A stretch of 64,000 nucleotides of DNA from Ganoderma boninense (lineage: Eukaryota; Basidiomycota; Agaricomycetes; Polyporales; Polyporaceae), in contig CM035308.1 in assembly GCA_002900995.3 (NCBI GenBank), forward strand, positions 4,177,053 through 4,241,052, written 5' to 3'. Position 1 is the first letter of the stretch; every line of letters starts with the position of its first letter. Of this stretch, positions 1-12,400 are shown in pieces. The notes under the pieces are model-generated. The model did no database searches, was not told the DNA's origin, and saw only the letters and a list, made by a program, of their open reading frames with translations. A program made the translations under genes and the position numbers.

Positions 1-179
1 CACTCGCCGCCTTGAGCTCAGGGTCGTTGGTATAGAGCTAGACTAGCGTCGAGAGGCCGTCCAGACACAGACAGAAATAACCCTCCCGAAAACCTCCGAG
101 AGACTCACACCATCTGATGAGAATGAACACCAAAGCACCCTACGGACAGTGGGGCGGCAGAGGCATCCCCCCGAGCATC

Positions 180-1190
180 GCGTCAGTGCCCATCACCCAC
201 AGGTACAGCTTCACCAGGGCCCACGGGGCTCCGAATGCAGCTGAAATGTCTCCTACGGGGGTTATTTGGGGGCCGTATGATGGTTAGCGACAACGGCTGC
301 CGATGTGGAGACCGGGGGGGGGGACAGACCTCGGACAACTGCTCGAACAGCTTCCCCATGCAGTACACGCCCCACGCGTCAGGATCGAAGACCATCACCT
401 TGAGCGGCACCTCGCCATGAGTCTATTGCAGCTCGATGCCGGCTCAATGGTGGGCTGGCGGCCAGAGACCAGCCCCCGTTGTCGTGACCTGTCGAAGTCG
501 ATGATGTAGAGTCTCCCTGACTTCATTCGCGGGTGCTGTTTCTCGGTCTCATCTATAGCCGCCATCACGTTCCCGAAGCACAGATGATGCAGTGTTGAAT
601 ATGCATACGGTAGTCATCAGTGCTCTCTCAAAGCGGAAGCGGGAGACGGGGCATACCATGTGCGCAATTCGAAGACCATGTCAGTGAGCGACATCATCAG
701 TCTATGAGAACAGGGCCCGGAGGCGAAGAGTCACAAGTAAGACGTGCGGACGGCACGCACCTCCGCTATCTGGTGGAACACCTTGAGCAGTTCGAGTAAC
801 AGTATAAGTATCCCGTGCACATAAGGCATAACGAGCAGGGAGCGCGAGCGACTGCTGGCCCCGGACAGCTGGACAGCTGGATGACCTCGCACGGGACGAG
901 ATGGTTTCCAGTGGAGTCGGATGGCGTGTCGCGCTGCAGACGATCGACGATAGCGTCCTCTTCGTTAGCAGGAGCGCGAACCTTGACAACGAAATGCGGC
1001 GGGTCCAGTCCGCTGGTGGCGCACACGCTGCCCTGGATGGAGTTCTGTCGGTTTCAAATTCACTAGTTTGGGGCGAACCTACGATATTCAGTGAATGATC
1101 CACGACCAAACCACGTCTGACGAGCTGTGGATGTGATTTTAGTGACACTGGGACCTTCACGTAGTCTGGAAACTCGGCCGTGGTCGACCA
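180..1190 (-). pseudogene. Kinase-like family gene K1, decayed copy
   Basis: This is a degenerate member of the K family, seen intact at 60307-61469 and 62732-63901. Reading down the minus strand, the blocks are: LKSHPQLVRRGLVV near 1142 (N-terminal exon); HFVVKV with the expected subdomain-II lysine near 985; NHLVPCEV; SLLVMPYVHG; LRIAH before the catalytic loop; GRLYIIDFD near 500 (the DFG-equivalent aspartate); and VFDPDAWGVYCMG near 390. These lie in different frames. One shift coincides with an 8-base tandem duplication (GGACAGCT twice) near 865, and another falls between the IIDFD block and the FDPDAWG block. The C-terminal block is not recognisable before the window edge. No product is expected. 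Family assignment rests on matching motif order in the paralogues. Confidence 0.75.
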
Positions 1191-3615
1191 CTCGGATGGA
1201 CTCAGCTGTAAGAGGACGTGTAAAGTCGACATCCTGGTAGCTGCGAGGCTTGTTGAGCCGCGAGCGAGTTCGTAAACATGAACAAATAACGGTGCCGGAG
1301 TCGCCCGAGCCACTGAGGGCGCAAGGCTCCTGCTAGTAAATATCGTCTGCAGGTCCTGGCCCACCACATGCTATGACAATCATGTACATCCATCTTTCAT
1401 CTAAAATCGGTGGATAACCTGACTCCACAGCTGACGCACCTTCTCGAAGCCCCGCTCGTCCACGAACAGCCTGAGCGGCCTGGCGAAGCAAGTAGTATCT
1501 CGAAACAGACTGCGCACCGTGGCTTAGCTTGAACTTGAAGTTGGCCATGTCGAAGTCCCAGTTCCAACCCCCCTCCACTCTCCCAAGAGACTGCCTTCGT
1601 TGAATCTACTCCGAGTCGAAGTCCAGACATTGCGGGAGTTTGTCACGTCACGTCGCGCACTCAGCGCCGGCCCGCCGACGACTCGGAGCCTCGTCTCGCG
1701 CCAATGAGGTGTGTCAAACCGCCCTTGTAAGTATGCATGTTCTGGTGGTTCTCGACGGGGCCCGACGCCTCCACCCAATTGCGTTGCGCCTTGTGCTGAG
1801 AGGCTACTTGAGCCAGCGTAAGCGTGCCCAGAATGTCGCCGAGCTGCGAACCGGGTTAAGGAATAGAAGAAGAACGAGGCGCTCATCCGAGTTCAATATC
1901 GCGAGAAAGCCAGAATGAGGGAGGACAGCCAGAGTGGCATTGGAGTCCTCGGCTGCGCTGGACCGGGGGAAGCTTTATGCCCCGGGAAACGGTGCTGGTG
2001 CCTGTTCCTCGTGGACGCGCGAACGCAGGCTCGTGGGAGTGATTCGCGAGGACCGGAGCCGGGGAGGATCAGACAGCCCCTGGGCCTCATCGTGCCTGCA
2101 AAGAAGAAGAGAGAAGGGGCGGAGGCGGTTGTGTACCCTTGTCGCTGCGCCATGGGTGGCGAGCTTGCTCCTCCGGACATCAAGCGGGACGGCTTCTGTG
2201 GTGTGTGGGAGCCCCAGTGTCCCTTGTGAAGTACTGCAGGCACAGTTGGCAAGAAGTAGGTTATGGACGCCACGTCAGTCAGCAGGGCCATCAGCGCGGA
2301 GCTTATGGAGTTTACGGAGGTAGAAGCGAGGAGGAAGAAGCGTACGTCGAAGTCCTGCCGCCCTGTGCCACAAAGAGAACACTCTCGTCGAGAGTGGGCG
2401 TGTGATGCTGAAGTTCGATTTTCTTGTCCGGTCGGCCTTTAAGAATTGGGGCCAGGAACGGATGCCCTAGCACAACACATTTGTCTGTCGAGGTGGGGTT
2501 CTCGAGGATCGACGAGCACCTCGCGTACACACTAGGAACAAAAGGCTAGTCTCGGAGCTCATACCCCTGCCGATCCCGTCTGCGTCAGCGTTGTGTCTCA
2601 AGGTTAGGTGAACCAACATGAAGTAAGGGTGCAGTGGTAAAACATGGAGTATCCGACGGACTTACAGATTCTCGGCCAATCGCTGGAAATCTGGCCCGTG
2701 CCAGTGAGCAGGGAACATCTTTCGTAGCCCGGACGCGCAGTCCTGGAGATCGGACACGAGCCATGATTCGCTCGGTTAATCGCCTCGTAGTACTGACTGT
2801 AAATGTCAGGAGCGACGGACGGGGTTGTAGGAAGAGAAGTTGAAGTCTTGCTGGTATGCGTTCTGTTCCAATTCGAGTCCGCTTGGCTGCGGGCCCTGCC
2901 GGAGGCCCGTTGTTTACCAGACCATACATGACAAGTAGCCTCGGTCATTGATAATTTCTGGGCCTTATACGACAAGGATAATTGTGCGTACTGTGGTTAC
3001 GGTCATGTTTCCCGGTATACACTCAGTCTGGATGAAGGAAGTGGTGACTTAGAATGAGGTAGCAACGCATCCTTCCCTTTCCCTATAGTAGTCTTCGAGA
3101 TGGCGGAAATACTCCTCTTGCTAGATCCTAGTCTCGAGAGTTTCAGTTTTCATTATCTACGATGGTGTTCAGCACAATGACATTTATCCGTGCGAGTCAT
3201 CAACCCACCCACCAATTTGTATAGTCGGGAGGGTGCGAACTTTCATGGCTTGGTCGCGCACGCTGTGGTTGTTAATGATAGACAAGTATTGCGGTAAGTG
3301 GTATCGGAGAGCAGTTACCGACGACCGGGCAGAAATCGACGTCCCACCTCCCTCCCCGAGGAACCCGATTCACATATTCGGAAGCCTCGCGAACTCATGT
3401 AGACAAACCTTCAGCTTGTGGTCTGCTCCTCATCACACAGAGGCTGCTGGGTTGCTATTCCGTCTTCCTGGATGCGCAGCTGAGGTAGGTAGTGTGGATG
3501 GAGACAGTGAACTTTCATCTCCTTCAACGAACGCCAGCACTTCTTTGGTGGTTGGACGACAAACACATCTGAAGTAATACAAGTCGTCTTGACCCTCACC
3601 TCTCCGCGCCATACC
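1191..3615. other. No recognisable gene
   Basis: Only short, overlapping open frames on both strands occur here. None has a recognisable motif or a splice structure that extends it. The right edge is the 3' flank of the GH35 gene ending at 3616. Confidence 0.5.
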
Positions 3616-6600
3616 TCAGTTCACCTGCGATCTCGGGGACCAGCCAGGATTGTTGGTGGCAATGGGCCCGACGCCGCCTTCGACAACACTGTCAAGCTCC
3701 AGCTCCAGGGTAGGGTGCGCTTCCGTGTCTTGCAGCACCCACAGCGCCACTGCGACCGTACTGCCGTCCAACCCTCGCGTCAGCTCAAGTTCACGTTTCT
3801 CGATCGAGCGCAATGCTGAGAGAAGTGCACCACTCACTTGTTGCCGTTGTAGTCGAGGATCCCAGGGGGAACCGGGAAGCGCGTCTGCGGCCCATAGTCC
3901 GCCGCGCGCTTCCCGAACTTCCACCCGTTGACGAACAGGAGCGCGCGGTATGGCGCCAGCCCCTGCTCGAGGTTGAACTGGAAGCTCATCGCGGCGTCGA
4001 CACCGCTCGGGACGTCCAGCGCGAAGGTCGTGACGAAGAACCCTACGCCCGCCTTGCCGTCCGGGAGGCCGTCGGAGAGGGCGCGAGGTGTCCACTGGTC
4101 GGAGATGGGGAAGGAGGGGAGGTGCCAGCCCTCGCGCTCGCCGTAGAGCCCGCCTTCGTTGAGCCCGCCGCGGACCCGATCGGGGAAGCTACGAGGGAAA
4201 GACGGGTGAGATGTTGACACAAGCTATGAATGACTGCGGATACGGAGCGTACTTCTCGTAGCCTCCGAGCTTTCCTTGGACCTTCCATGTCGAGAATTTT
4301 CCGACGCCACCGATGAGCTCGAACCCACGAATACCGCGATCGGATTTCTCTGAATGCGACCTAATTGTTCATATCTTTCAACATAGTGATAGAAGGAGAA
4401 CCTACGGTTTGTGCCCTCGTCGTTCCCCATATGGTCTTGCAGGACTGTAATCACGTTGTCCTCTCCGGCGATGACAGACCCGTTCGGGAAGGTGAAAACT
4501 GCGTTCGCATCGCCAGCAGCGGTGTCCGCGGTGACAGAGTCGATGAACACGTCGTTGATCCAGACAGATGCGGCAAAGGCTGGCGAGGCAAATGTCAGTA
4601 CACATCGAGAACCCTATCACAAACACGGCGATACTTGCCTGTTCCTCCGTTGATGCTGAGATTCGCTGCTGTCTCGGCACCTGTGGCGTTGAAATGCCCG
4701 CGCCAGAGTATGTTGTTCTCGCAGCTGCAAGTGGCTCATTTTAGCATCGCCCCACCACGCGCGGAAAACCCTCGCATAGCACGTACAAGCCGTAGTCACA
4801 TCCTGCACAAGTCAGTCAGCGATCCGACTCGGAGTAAAAGCGAATCATCGCTGGCAGAACGCACCATAGAGCACCCGTCCGTCTCCAAACAACATCCCCT
4901 GGGTGATGTTCGTCGACGTGTGCTCCGCGACCACCCATTCCGAGTCGTCGAACCCCGCCTTGACCTCCGGCAAGCTGTCCGCATACCTCCACCCACCCAG
5001 CCTCGGCACCGTGACCGTCCTCACGACCCCGCCAAGCGTCAGCCTGCCCCTCAACACGCCCCTCCCATCGTTCTCCACCCGCACGCGGTCCCCGTTCCAC
5101 GTCACCGCCCTGATCTCCGCCGGCGCAACGACCGTGAGCGGCACGCTCGCGTTCAGGTCCCCGCGTAGCGCGAGCGTGGCCCCCGAGACCGTCGCGTTGC
5201 GCACGAGGTACGGCCCGCCGACGAGCACCGTCTCGTTCGTCCCGAACTGCCAGAAACTCTCCAGTCCAGGTACAGTGTCCGCCGTCGGCGACCGGATCGC
5301 GGGCGCCCAGAACGTCGCAGCCGTGACGGGGTCCGCGAACAGGACGAGCTGCGCGTCCGAGTCCCATACCGTCACGAGCCCCCGCGCGAGCCCCGCGCGC
5401 ACCGTCACAGTCGTCGCCCCCTCCGCATCGGTGTATGCAACGTGTGCGCTGAACGAGCGCTTACCACGAATCCCAGCGAGGACGAGAGCAACCTCATGGT
5501 CCTGCCCAACGTCGCCGGTAAGGAAGAGCACGTCGCGCGCGCCAATGCTCCCCGCGAAGAACACCGCCGCCGTCGTGTACAGCACGCTCCCATTGCGCCC
5601 GAACGCGTAGTCCGCCATAACGAGCTTGCTCTGGCGGCCGTCGAGCGCGATCGCGTCGAACGTCCGCGGGAGGTCGAGCGGGCCGCGCGCGGACGGGAGC
5701 GTGACGCGGAAGCGCGCCGTGGTGAGCGCGCTCGAGTTCGCGTGCCGCGCGACCAGGAAGCCCGTGCCCGTGTCCGGGTTGCGCAGGTACGTTGCGAACG
5801 TCTCCGAATCATCCTCACTGTTACTGGTAAGGGAGGTGATGTTGACGCCGGGGATGGCGGCGGGGCCGGCGAGGGTGTCGCCGACCCAGTCGGTCTTGCG
5901 GAACTGCGGGGAGGAGCGGAGGAAGAGCGCCTGGCGCTTCATCTCGTCGTACTTCTCCCAGAGCACGCGCGTCTCCTTGATCGCCGCGCTGTAGTCGTAG
6001 CTCGTGTATGCGCCTGGGTAGTTGATCCCGCCCCAGTTCGTCCCGCTATCCAACGGAGAAGGAGAAGAGGGGAAGGTGGGAGGTTAGGACTTAGCGTCTG
6101 GCACGAGGTACCGGGATAAAAGACAGGAGGGAGGGTGGGGGCTTACCCGTAGAACATGTACACGGAGTGCATCTTGACGTTGGCCGCCCAGTTGTTCTTG
6201 TAGAAGACGTCCTCGAAGTCGGGCCCGATGCGCGCGCGGCAGGCGTCGTATCCAGGACCACCCCAGTAGTCATGAGAGCCGCCTGCCAGAGCGCATACGT
6301 TAGCGAGCTCCTCCTTGGCATAAGACAGAGAGGGACGAGGACGAACCCTGGAACTCGGGCATATAGAATGGGCGCGTTGGATCGTTGACGGTGTGGTACG
6401 TGTGATAGTTGGTCTGTATGGGGTTCCACATGGAGCCGTTGGTGCAGTTGAAGTGATTTGGGTAATCATCCTGCCCCAAGGTATTAGAACCCGTCACGCA
6501 AGAGCGGGGCTGCCCTGCTCTTCATTCTCGCGCTCTGAGCGCCATCTATTCCCGATGCGTTTATGTAGGAGTTTCTAGGGCGCGCCCAGCGCGAGAGAGA

Positions 6601-7798
6601 GGAGGGACGGGGGATGCAAGTCACGTACCAAGCCGTAGATATCGGGAGCACCTGTACCGTTGATGAAGTTCAGCCTTTCGCCAGGGTCGTTGTACGTCCT
6701 ACCGACAGCGACGTCAGCGAGGCTATCACGATGAACATCAAGGAGGGAGGGACTCGCAAGGGAACCACAACGCCGTTCGACCGATATTGTTCTTCAAGGT
6801 CTGCAAAGTATTCGGCGTTGATTTCCGGGGTCTGAGAATACTCGTTATCTGTCAGGTAGATGATCCATCAGCAAAGTGAAGTTCGCAACACAACCGAGCA
6901 ACCCCACCAATTTGCACCACTGTTGCAAGCCCGCCCTGGTTCAGCCTTAGGGAGACCCGAAGAGGGCAGACAAAGCTTACGGAGAACTGATCCGCCCTCA
7001 GTCACTTGGTTTGGCTTGACCGATTCGATTATGCGTGCCGCGTACGGCTGGTATGCGGCGTTCCAAGACGTGGTGTTGACCCGGACGTCGCCCTCTACGA
7101 GGCTCGTAGCCCAGAGGGCGAGACCGCCAGCAGTTGTCTCTGCGTTGATCTGCGTCGAGAGTAAGTAAGTACATGCAGGGTGCATCCGCACGGATACACC
7201 CACATAAGGACCTGGCCGGAGGATTACGAAAATCCCGGCCAGCTTCGCAGCGTCATAGATAGGCTGTAGTGCCCTCCAGTCTTCGAAATCGAAAACGCCG
7301 GATGCAGGATTGGTCAATCCCCCTATGGGAGCGTTAGCCTTGATCAGTTTCGAGCGATGGTGGTTGAAAGTTGAATTCTTACAGTGGATGTAAATGCTGA
7401 ACGTTCAATATATTGATCAGCGCAATAGTCGTGGGCTAACAGGCCATGCGTACCTGACGGCATTCAAGCCTGCGGCAACCATTTTTTGGAATATGTCGAG
7501 CCACAGGTCGGGCACAGGGAGCCGAAACGTGTGGAACTCCCCGGAGCTGTAACGAGTTCACGTCAACGTCAAAGGCTTTATTGACAGAGGGTACTCACTA
7601 AATGAACATCCGCTGGTCATGGAGGAACAAGGTGTAGTTGTCCCACTGAACGACGTCAGTGAGACCGTTGGACTTCCTCGGGGGGTCAGCAGCAAACGTC
7701 ACGGACTGTCCCCGTACCGCTTCGGCAGCGTTCAGCAGTACGAAGGACAGAGCCCCGAGCGCAGAGCACCCCCAACGAACACATCGACGTAGCAGCAT
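3616..7798 (-). CDS. Secreted beta-galactosidase, GH35 (paralogue A)
   Basis: Full-length fungal GH35 beta-galactosidase, which hydrolyses terminal non-reducing beta-D-galactose. My splicing gives 17 exons and 1025 residues: 7798-7599, 7546-7454, 7396-7383, 7322-7204, 7149-6981, 6919-6908, 6848-6758, 6698-6629, 6470-6347, 6282-6147, 6045-4865, 4802-4787, 4724-4639, 4579-4406, 4349-4253, 4188-3838, 3760-3616. The start at 7798 opens a signal peptide ([10 protein letters not shown], then a hydrophobic run). Landmarks are [29 protein letters not shown] with the likely acid/base Glu near residue 205, and YMPEFQGG with the likely nucleophile Glu near 295. These match the roughly 200 and 299 spacing known for fungal enzymes. 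Two introns have GC donors (6757-6699 and 4638-4580). Compared with paralogue B it lacks introns at the RPG/PY, YT/SYDY, ST/GN and FGK/R positions and has an extra one at 4405-4350. The frame is unbroken. Confidence 0.96.
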
Positions 7799-7845
7799 CG
7801 TAGCGTCAGAACCGTGCTTGTCCTGCAGCACACCGCCCAGGCCTC

Positions 7846-7853
7846 CTTATATC
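7846..7853 (-). promoter_or_regulatory. TATA-like box of GH35 gene A
   Basis: GATATAAG reads on the minus strand about 50 bases upstream of the ATG at 7798. The mirror-image gene B has a similar box, which supports both. Confidence 0.5.
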
Positions 7854-9355
7854 CTGCACGTAGCTGGTCACCGTGATGTGGAAACTGCCCTAAATCCCGT
7901 CTGCTGGCTCGCCCGCCAATAGACGACGGTCATGGGTCGCTCGCCTCCTCGGGAGACCGCACGGCAGGCGGACCGCCCTCGCACCCCAACGCATCACGCA
8001 GGCCCCGTAGTCTGGAGAGTAGCCGTGGACGAAAGATGATGCGAGTGTATCTCGAAGAGAGCGGCGTTGTCTCGAGGTGCAGGCGGTGAAACTTCGGGCA
8101 CGCTCGTTAGCACCTGATCGTCGCCCACTTCTTGGACTCACCAGAGGAGGCACGCCTCGGGGTTAGAGGGCGGTGCGCCGTCTTCTTGGCCGTTCTCCGC
8201 GCGACGGTCTAGGTATGTACGAACACTCGCCGGTTGGCTTCTTCGCACCATCAAGGCGAGGCACTTCGGTGGTCATGCAACGAAAGGCGGGCCCGAGTAG
8301 CGACTGAGAATGCATGGGCGCGCAGTCAGAGAACCAGCGGTATGGGCCTTCTACATCCTGGGGACGTTAGAATTAATGGTAAACAAGGGTAGGGTATAGG
8401 CAAACATAGAATACTCGAAAACCGGTCCGAGGAATTTACCTCGCCTACACTCACCCTCCACTACACATACGCTCGAGAAAAGCATGAAATGTGTTTATAA
8501 TGCGCTCTACAGCGCACAAGGTAAGTGTTTGACACTGTAGGATGGTAGTAGCACTGGCAGTGCTGGATGGACGTCATGGAGCGGAGGAGAGAGGCAGGAG
8601 CATTGGAAGCGCTCATGCCTGCGCGCTACGGCAGAGCCCGCAATCATCGTCGCCGTCGCCTTCGCTCGGACTTGGCTTGAATCTGTACTCAGCCAGCAAT
8701 TTCCGTATGTTCTAATCTTCGTATGAACTGCTTTGCGGGCCATAGCACCTTCTTTCTTGTGCTTTCATGCAGAGCCAGCAAAATCTGGACATGGACCAGC
8801 ACATCAACGAGTCTGGCTTCTGGAATTTCTGACCACTGGTCCCCGCCCGCGTCCCGAGGTGGGTCATATGCACAACGACGACAACTGGAACTATTGTGAG
8901 TGGGTTTCCTATTTCTAACATACAGCTATCTCTGATTCAATGCCACAGTTATTTCACTGAGTTTTTTTGCCCTGCGTCTGCAACAACTACTCGGGGTTGT
9001 AACTCAGCAGCTCAGGAATTCTGTCTGCCACGGCTTGCTGGGCGGGTCGACATTGTTTCACGTGAATAGAAGTGGCCTCAGAAAGTCCGGAATATACCTC
9101 ATGCAGAGTATGAGAACATGCTCGCGTACCTCGACCTTCTGGGAAGACAAAAGACGATGGAAGTCCTGGGCGGCGACTCGGCCACGGAAGCTGCACATGA
9201 GAGCGGTCAGGCGCCATCGTGCGTGACCTCGACGCTCCCGCATATCCGGCCGCCTACCTAGATTGAAGCCTATCCCGCCGGCCCGCCCCCATCAAGAAGT
9301 CGAGAATATGTCGTACATCGAAGCGTCTCCAAACGTACGTCACCCAGTTCGTTCG
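7854..9355. other. Shared upstream region of the divergent GH35 pair
   Basis: About 1.6 kb separates the two start codons, so this is probably a bidirectional control region. No convincing complete gene is present. A plus-strand frame of about 50 codons ending near 9263 (with EYENMLAYLDLLGRQ) looks protein-like but has no intact upstream part, so it may be a gene remnant. I saw no clear repeat or terminal inverted repeat. Confidence 0.45.
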
Positions 9356-9363
9356 ATATAAAT
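9356..9363 (+). promoter_or_regulatory. TATA-like box of GH35 gene B
   Basis: ATATAAAT lies about 63 bases upstream of the ATG at 9426. Confidence 0.5.
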
Positions 9364-9425
9364 CCGGAGCTAACGTCCATGAACTCCCTGTAAGCGTCGT
9401 GCAGCGCGCCGTCGAAGTCATAGTC

Positions 9426-12400
9426 ATGCTTTGGCACCGGCCCTCGTCATGGGCCTCCCATGCACTGCTCGTCCTGGGCCTCTTCCTCTCCGCAATCCCT
9501 GTCTCGCTCTCTCTCGGCTCAGCAACCGTGCTCGCAGACCCGCCTCGCAAGTCGAATGGCTTGACTGATGCCGTACAATGGGACAACTACTCTTTATTCG
9601 TGAATGACCAACGCATCTTCCTGCAGTACGTTTCCTAGACCTTACTTCTAAACAAACACGATATGACAGCTGTGACCGCGCTCCAGCTCTGGAGAGTTCC
9701 ACACTTTCCGCCTCCCGGTGCCAGACCTCTGGCTCGATATCTTCCAAAAGATGGTCGCCGCAGGGCTCAACGGTGTCAGGTGCGCCGCCCCGTCCTTCAC
9801 CCCTCTCTGCCCCCAAAGCTGAGCAGAAGTCATCTGTGATCAATAGCATCTACATCCACAGTACGTAGTTCCGTCGAACATGACAGCCAGATGGACGAGC
9901 GGTACTTGACGCGTCGCGTTCTCAGTGGGTGCGACGAACCCGTCGCGGGGCGTGGTGGACTTCGACGACTGGCGGGCGCTACAGCCTATCTTCGATGCTG
10001 CGAAGCTGGCCGGCATCTTCATCGTTCTTCGACCAGGTAATTTCGGCCCCCTTCATTCGTGGTCCCGTCTCTAATCCCCATGCCCCCTTAGGACCATACG
10101 TGCGACATCCATTCCATTTCATGGTTAACGTGCACTAATGTCCTCGCTTCAGATCAACGCAGAGACGACTGCTGGGGGCATCGCCCATTGGATCACCAGC
10201 GAAGTCGCTGGAGAACTCAGGACGAACGCAACCGACTGGACCGCTGCGTACGAACCATACATCTCGGGTATCATCGACGCGGTTGTGCCGAACCAAGTCT
10301 CCGAGGGGGGGCCGATACTGTGTGCGTTTTCAGCTCACTGGCGACTGTATTCAATATGCACTGAACGTCTTTGCCTTATTCTTACTCTTATAGTTGTTCA
10401 GATCGGTGAGGAGTCACGGCAATGTAAATGTAACTGCGGGAGAGGCGCTAACGCTCGAGGCCAGACAACGAGTTCAGCCAGACTGCGTCGCACGCGGCAT
10501 ATTTCGCCCAGCTCGAGGCGCAGTACCGCGATGGAAAAGTCGTGATCCCTCTGTACGTTCGCGGTCACTGCTACCGCGCACGTTTTGCTGAGTTGGCCTC
10601 ACGCAGGACGTACAATGACCCGTTCGAAGGGCGCAACTTCATCAACGGGACAGGCGCCGTCGACATCTACGGCCTCGTTAGTCAAAATTTTTGCTCCTTC
10701 TAAGTAGTTGGCATCGTTTACGGACGAGCGCTGCAGGATAGCTACCCGCAAGGCTTCGACTGCTCGAACCCGACCCACTGGTCGCCCGTTGACACGAGCT
10801 ACCACTCGTACCACGAAACCAACAACCCTGCCGAGCCGTGGTACATGCCCGAGTTCCAAGGTGGGCCCCCGTCTCTTCCTCTCTTCCCACCGAATATTCG
10901 CGCATAACACCATTTTCTGGGAACAGGAGGCTCGTTTGACCCGTGGGGAGGCCCTGGATACGACGCGTGCGAAACCCTCACTGGACCCGCCTTCCAGGAT
11001 GTCTTCTACAAGCACAACTGGGCCGCGAATGCCAAGCTCGTCTCCTACTATATGTTATACGGGTAAGAACTCGAGACACCCGCGAGGCTCGTCTGTGCAC
11101 GCTGACAGTATTCCTCAGGGGAACAAGCTGGGGAGGCTTCCCGTTCCCCGGCGTTTACACCAGGTAAGCGATTCCGACATCCTCGTCCCCCCAGCTCGCC
11201 ACCATCTGACATGGCACGCACATATCCAGCTACGACTACGGCTCGGCGATCCGCGAGACCCGCGCCCTGTCCGACAAGTTCGACGAGCTCAAGCGGCAGG
11301 GCATATTCCTCCGCTCCTCCCCCGAGTTCCGCAAAACCGACTGGATTGGAGACACCAGCACCGGCATCCCCGGGGTGACTCTCAACGGCAGCGCCGCCTT
11401 CGTGACGCTGCTGCAGAACCCGGACACGCGCACCCAGTTCTTCATCGCCCGGCAGCTCGACTCGACCTCCACGTACGTATCCCATTCTCCTCCCTCGTCT
11501 CAAAGACGCCCTCCAACTAAGCAAGCTCTCCTTGCAGAGGAAACACCTCCTTCACCCTCACTGTGCCCTCCTCGCAGGGTACCCTGACACTCCCGCAGAC
11601 GACAGGCGTGATCGCGCTCACCGGCCGCCAGTCGAAGCTCATCATCACCGACTACACCTTCGGCGCCTCCGGCGCCCTCCTCTACACCACCGCCTCGATC
11701 TTCTTCGCGGGCACGATCGGCGCGCGCGACATCCTCTTCCTCTATGGGGACGCGGACCAGTCGCACGAGTTCGCGCTCACCTTCGCCGGCTCGGGTACCC
11801 GCGCGTCCTCCCCGCGCCTCCAGTTCACCCACTCCTCCTCCACAGCGGCGGGCGTGACGACCGTCGCTGTCTCGCCAGGGTCCGCGGGGCTGCTCACGGT
11901 GTGGGAGTCGTCCTCGCAGCTCGTCCTCTTCGCGGACCCGGGCACCGCCGCGACGTTCTGGGCGCCCCCGATCCCGTCCACCGGCTCCAACGCCGCGTTC
12001 TGGCAGTTCGGCACGAACGAGACCGTGCTCGTTGGGGGGCCGTACCTCGTCCGCAACGCCACCCTTTCAAATGGGGGGCGCACGCTCGCGCTGCGCGGCG
12101 ACCTGAACGCGTCGGTCCCGCTCACGGTCGTCGCGCCGCCCGCGGTGCGCGGGGTGACGTGGAACGGGGCACGTGTGGACGTCCGCGGGCAGGGGGCGAT
12201 GCTCACGGGACGGCTCGAGCTGCGCGCGGGCGAGGTGAGCGTGCCGAAGCTCGAGGGGTGGCGCTTCGCGGACAGCCTGCCGGAGGTCGCGGGCGGGTTC
12301 GATGACGGGGCATGGACGGTCGCGAACAAGACGACGACGAATATCAATTTGAAGCCGGTGTTTGGGGATGGGCGGGTGCTGTATGGTGAGCTTGCGATGT

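Noticed and set aside
702..1367. 221-codon minus-strand frame as a single gene
   Set aside because: Only its middle (LKSHPQLVRRGLVV) matches the K family, and the next K blocks are in other frames. It is part of the K1 pseudogene.
1893..2291. 132-codon minus-strand frame
   Set aside because: No motif, no plausible splice partner, and an equally long frame on the opposite strand.
4365..6119. Plus-strand frames of 225-267 codons
   Set aside because: Antisense to GH35 gene A exons, where frame, motifs and splice sites clearly support the minus strand.
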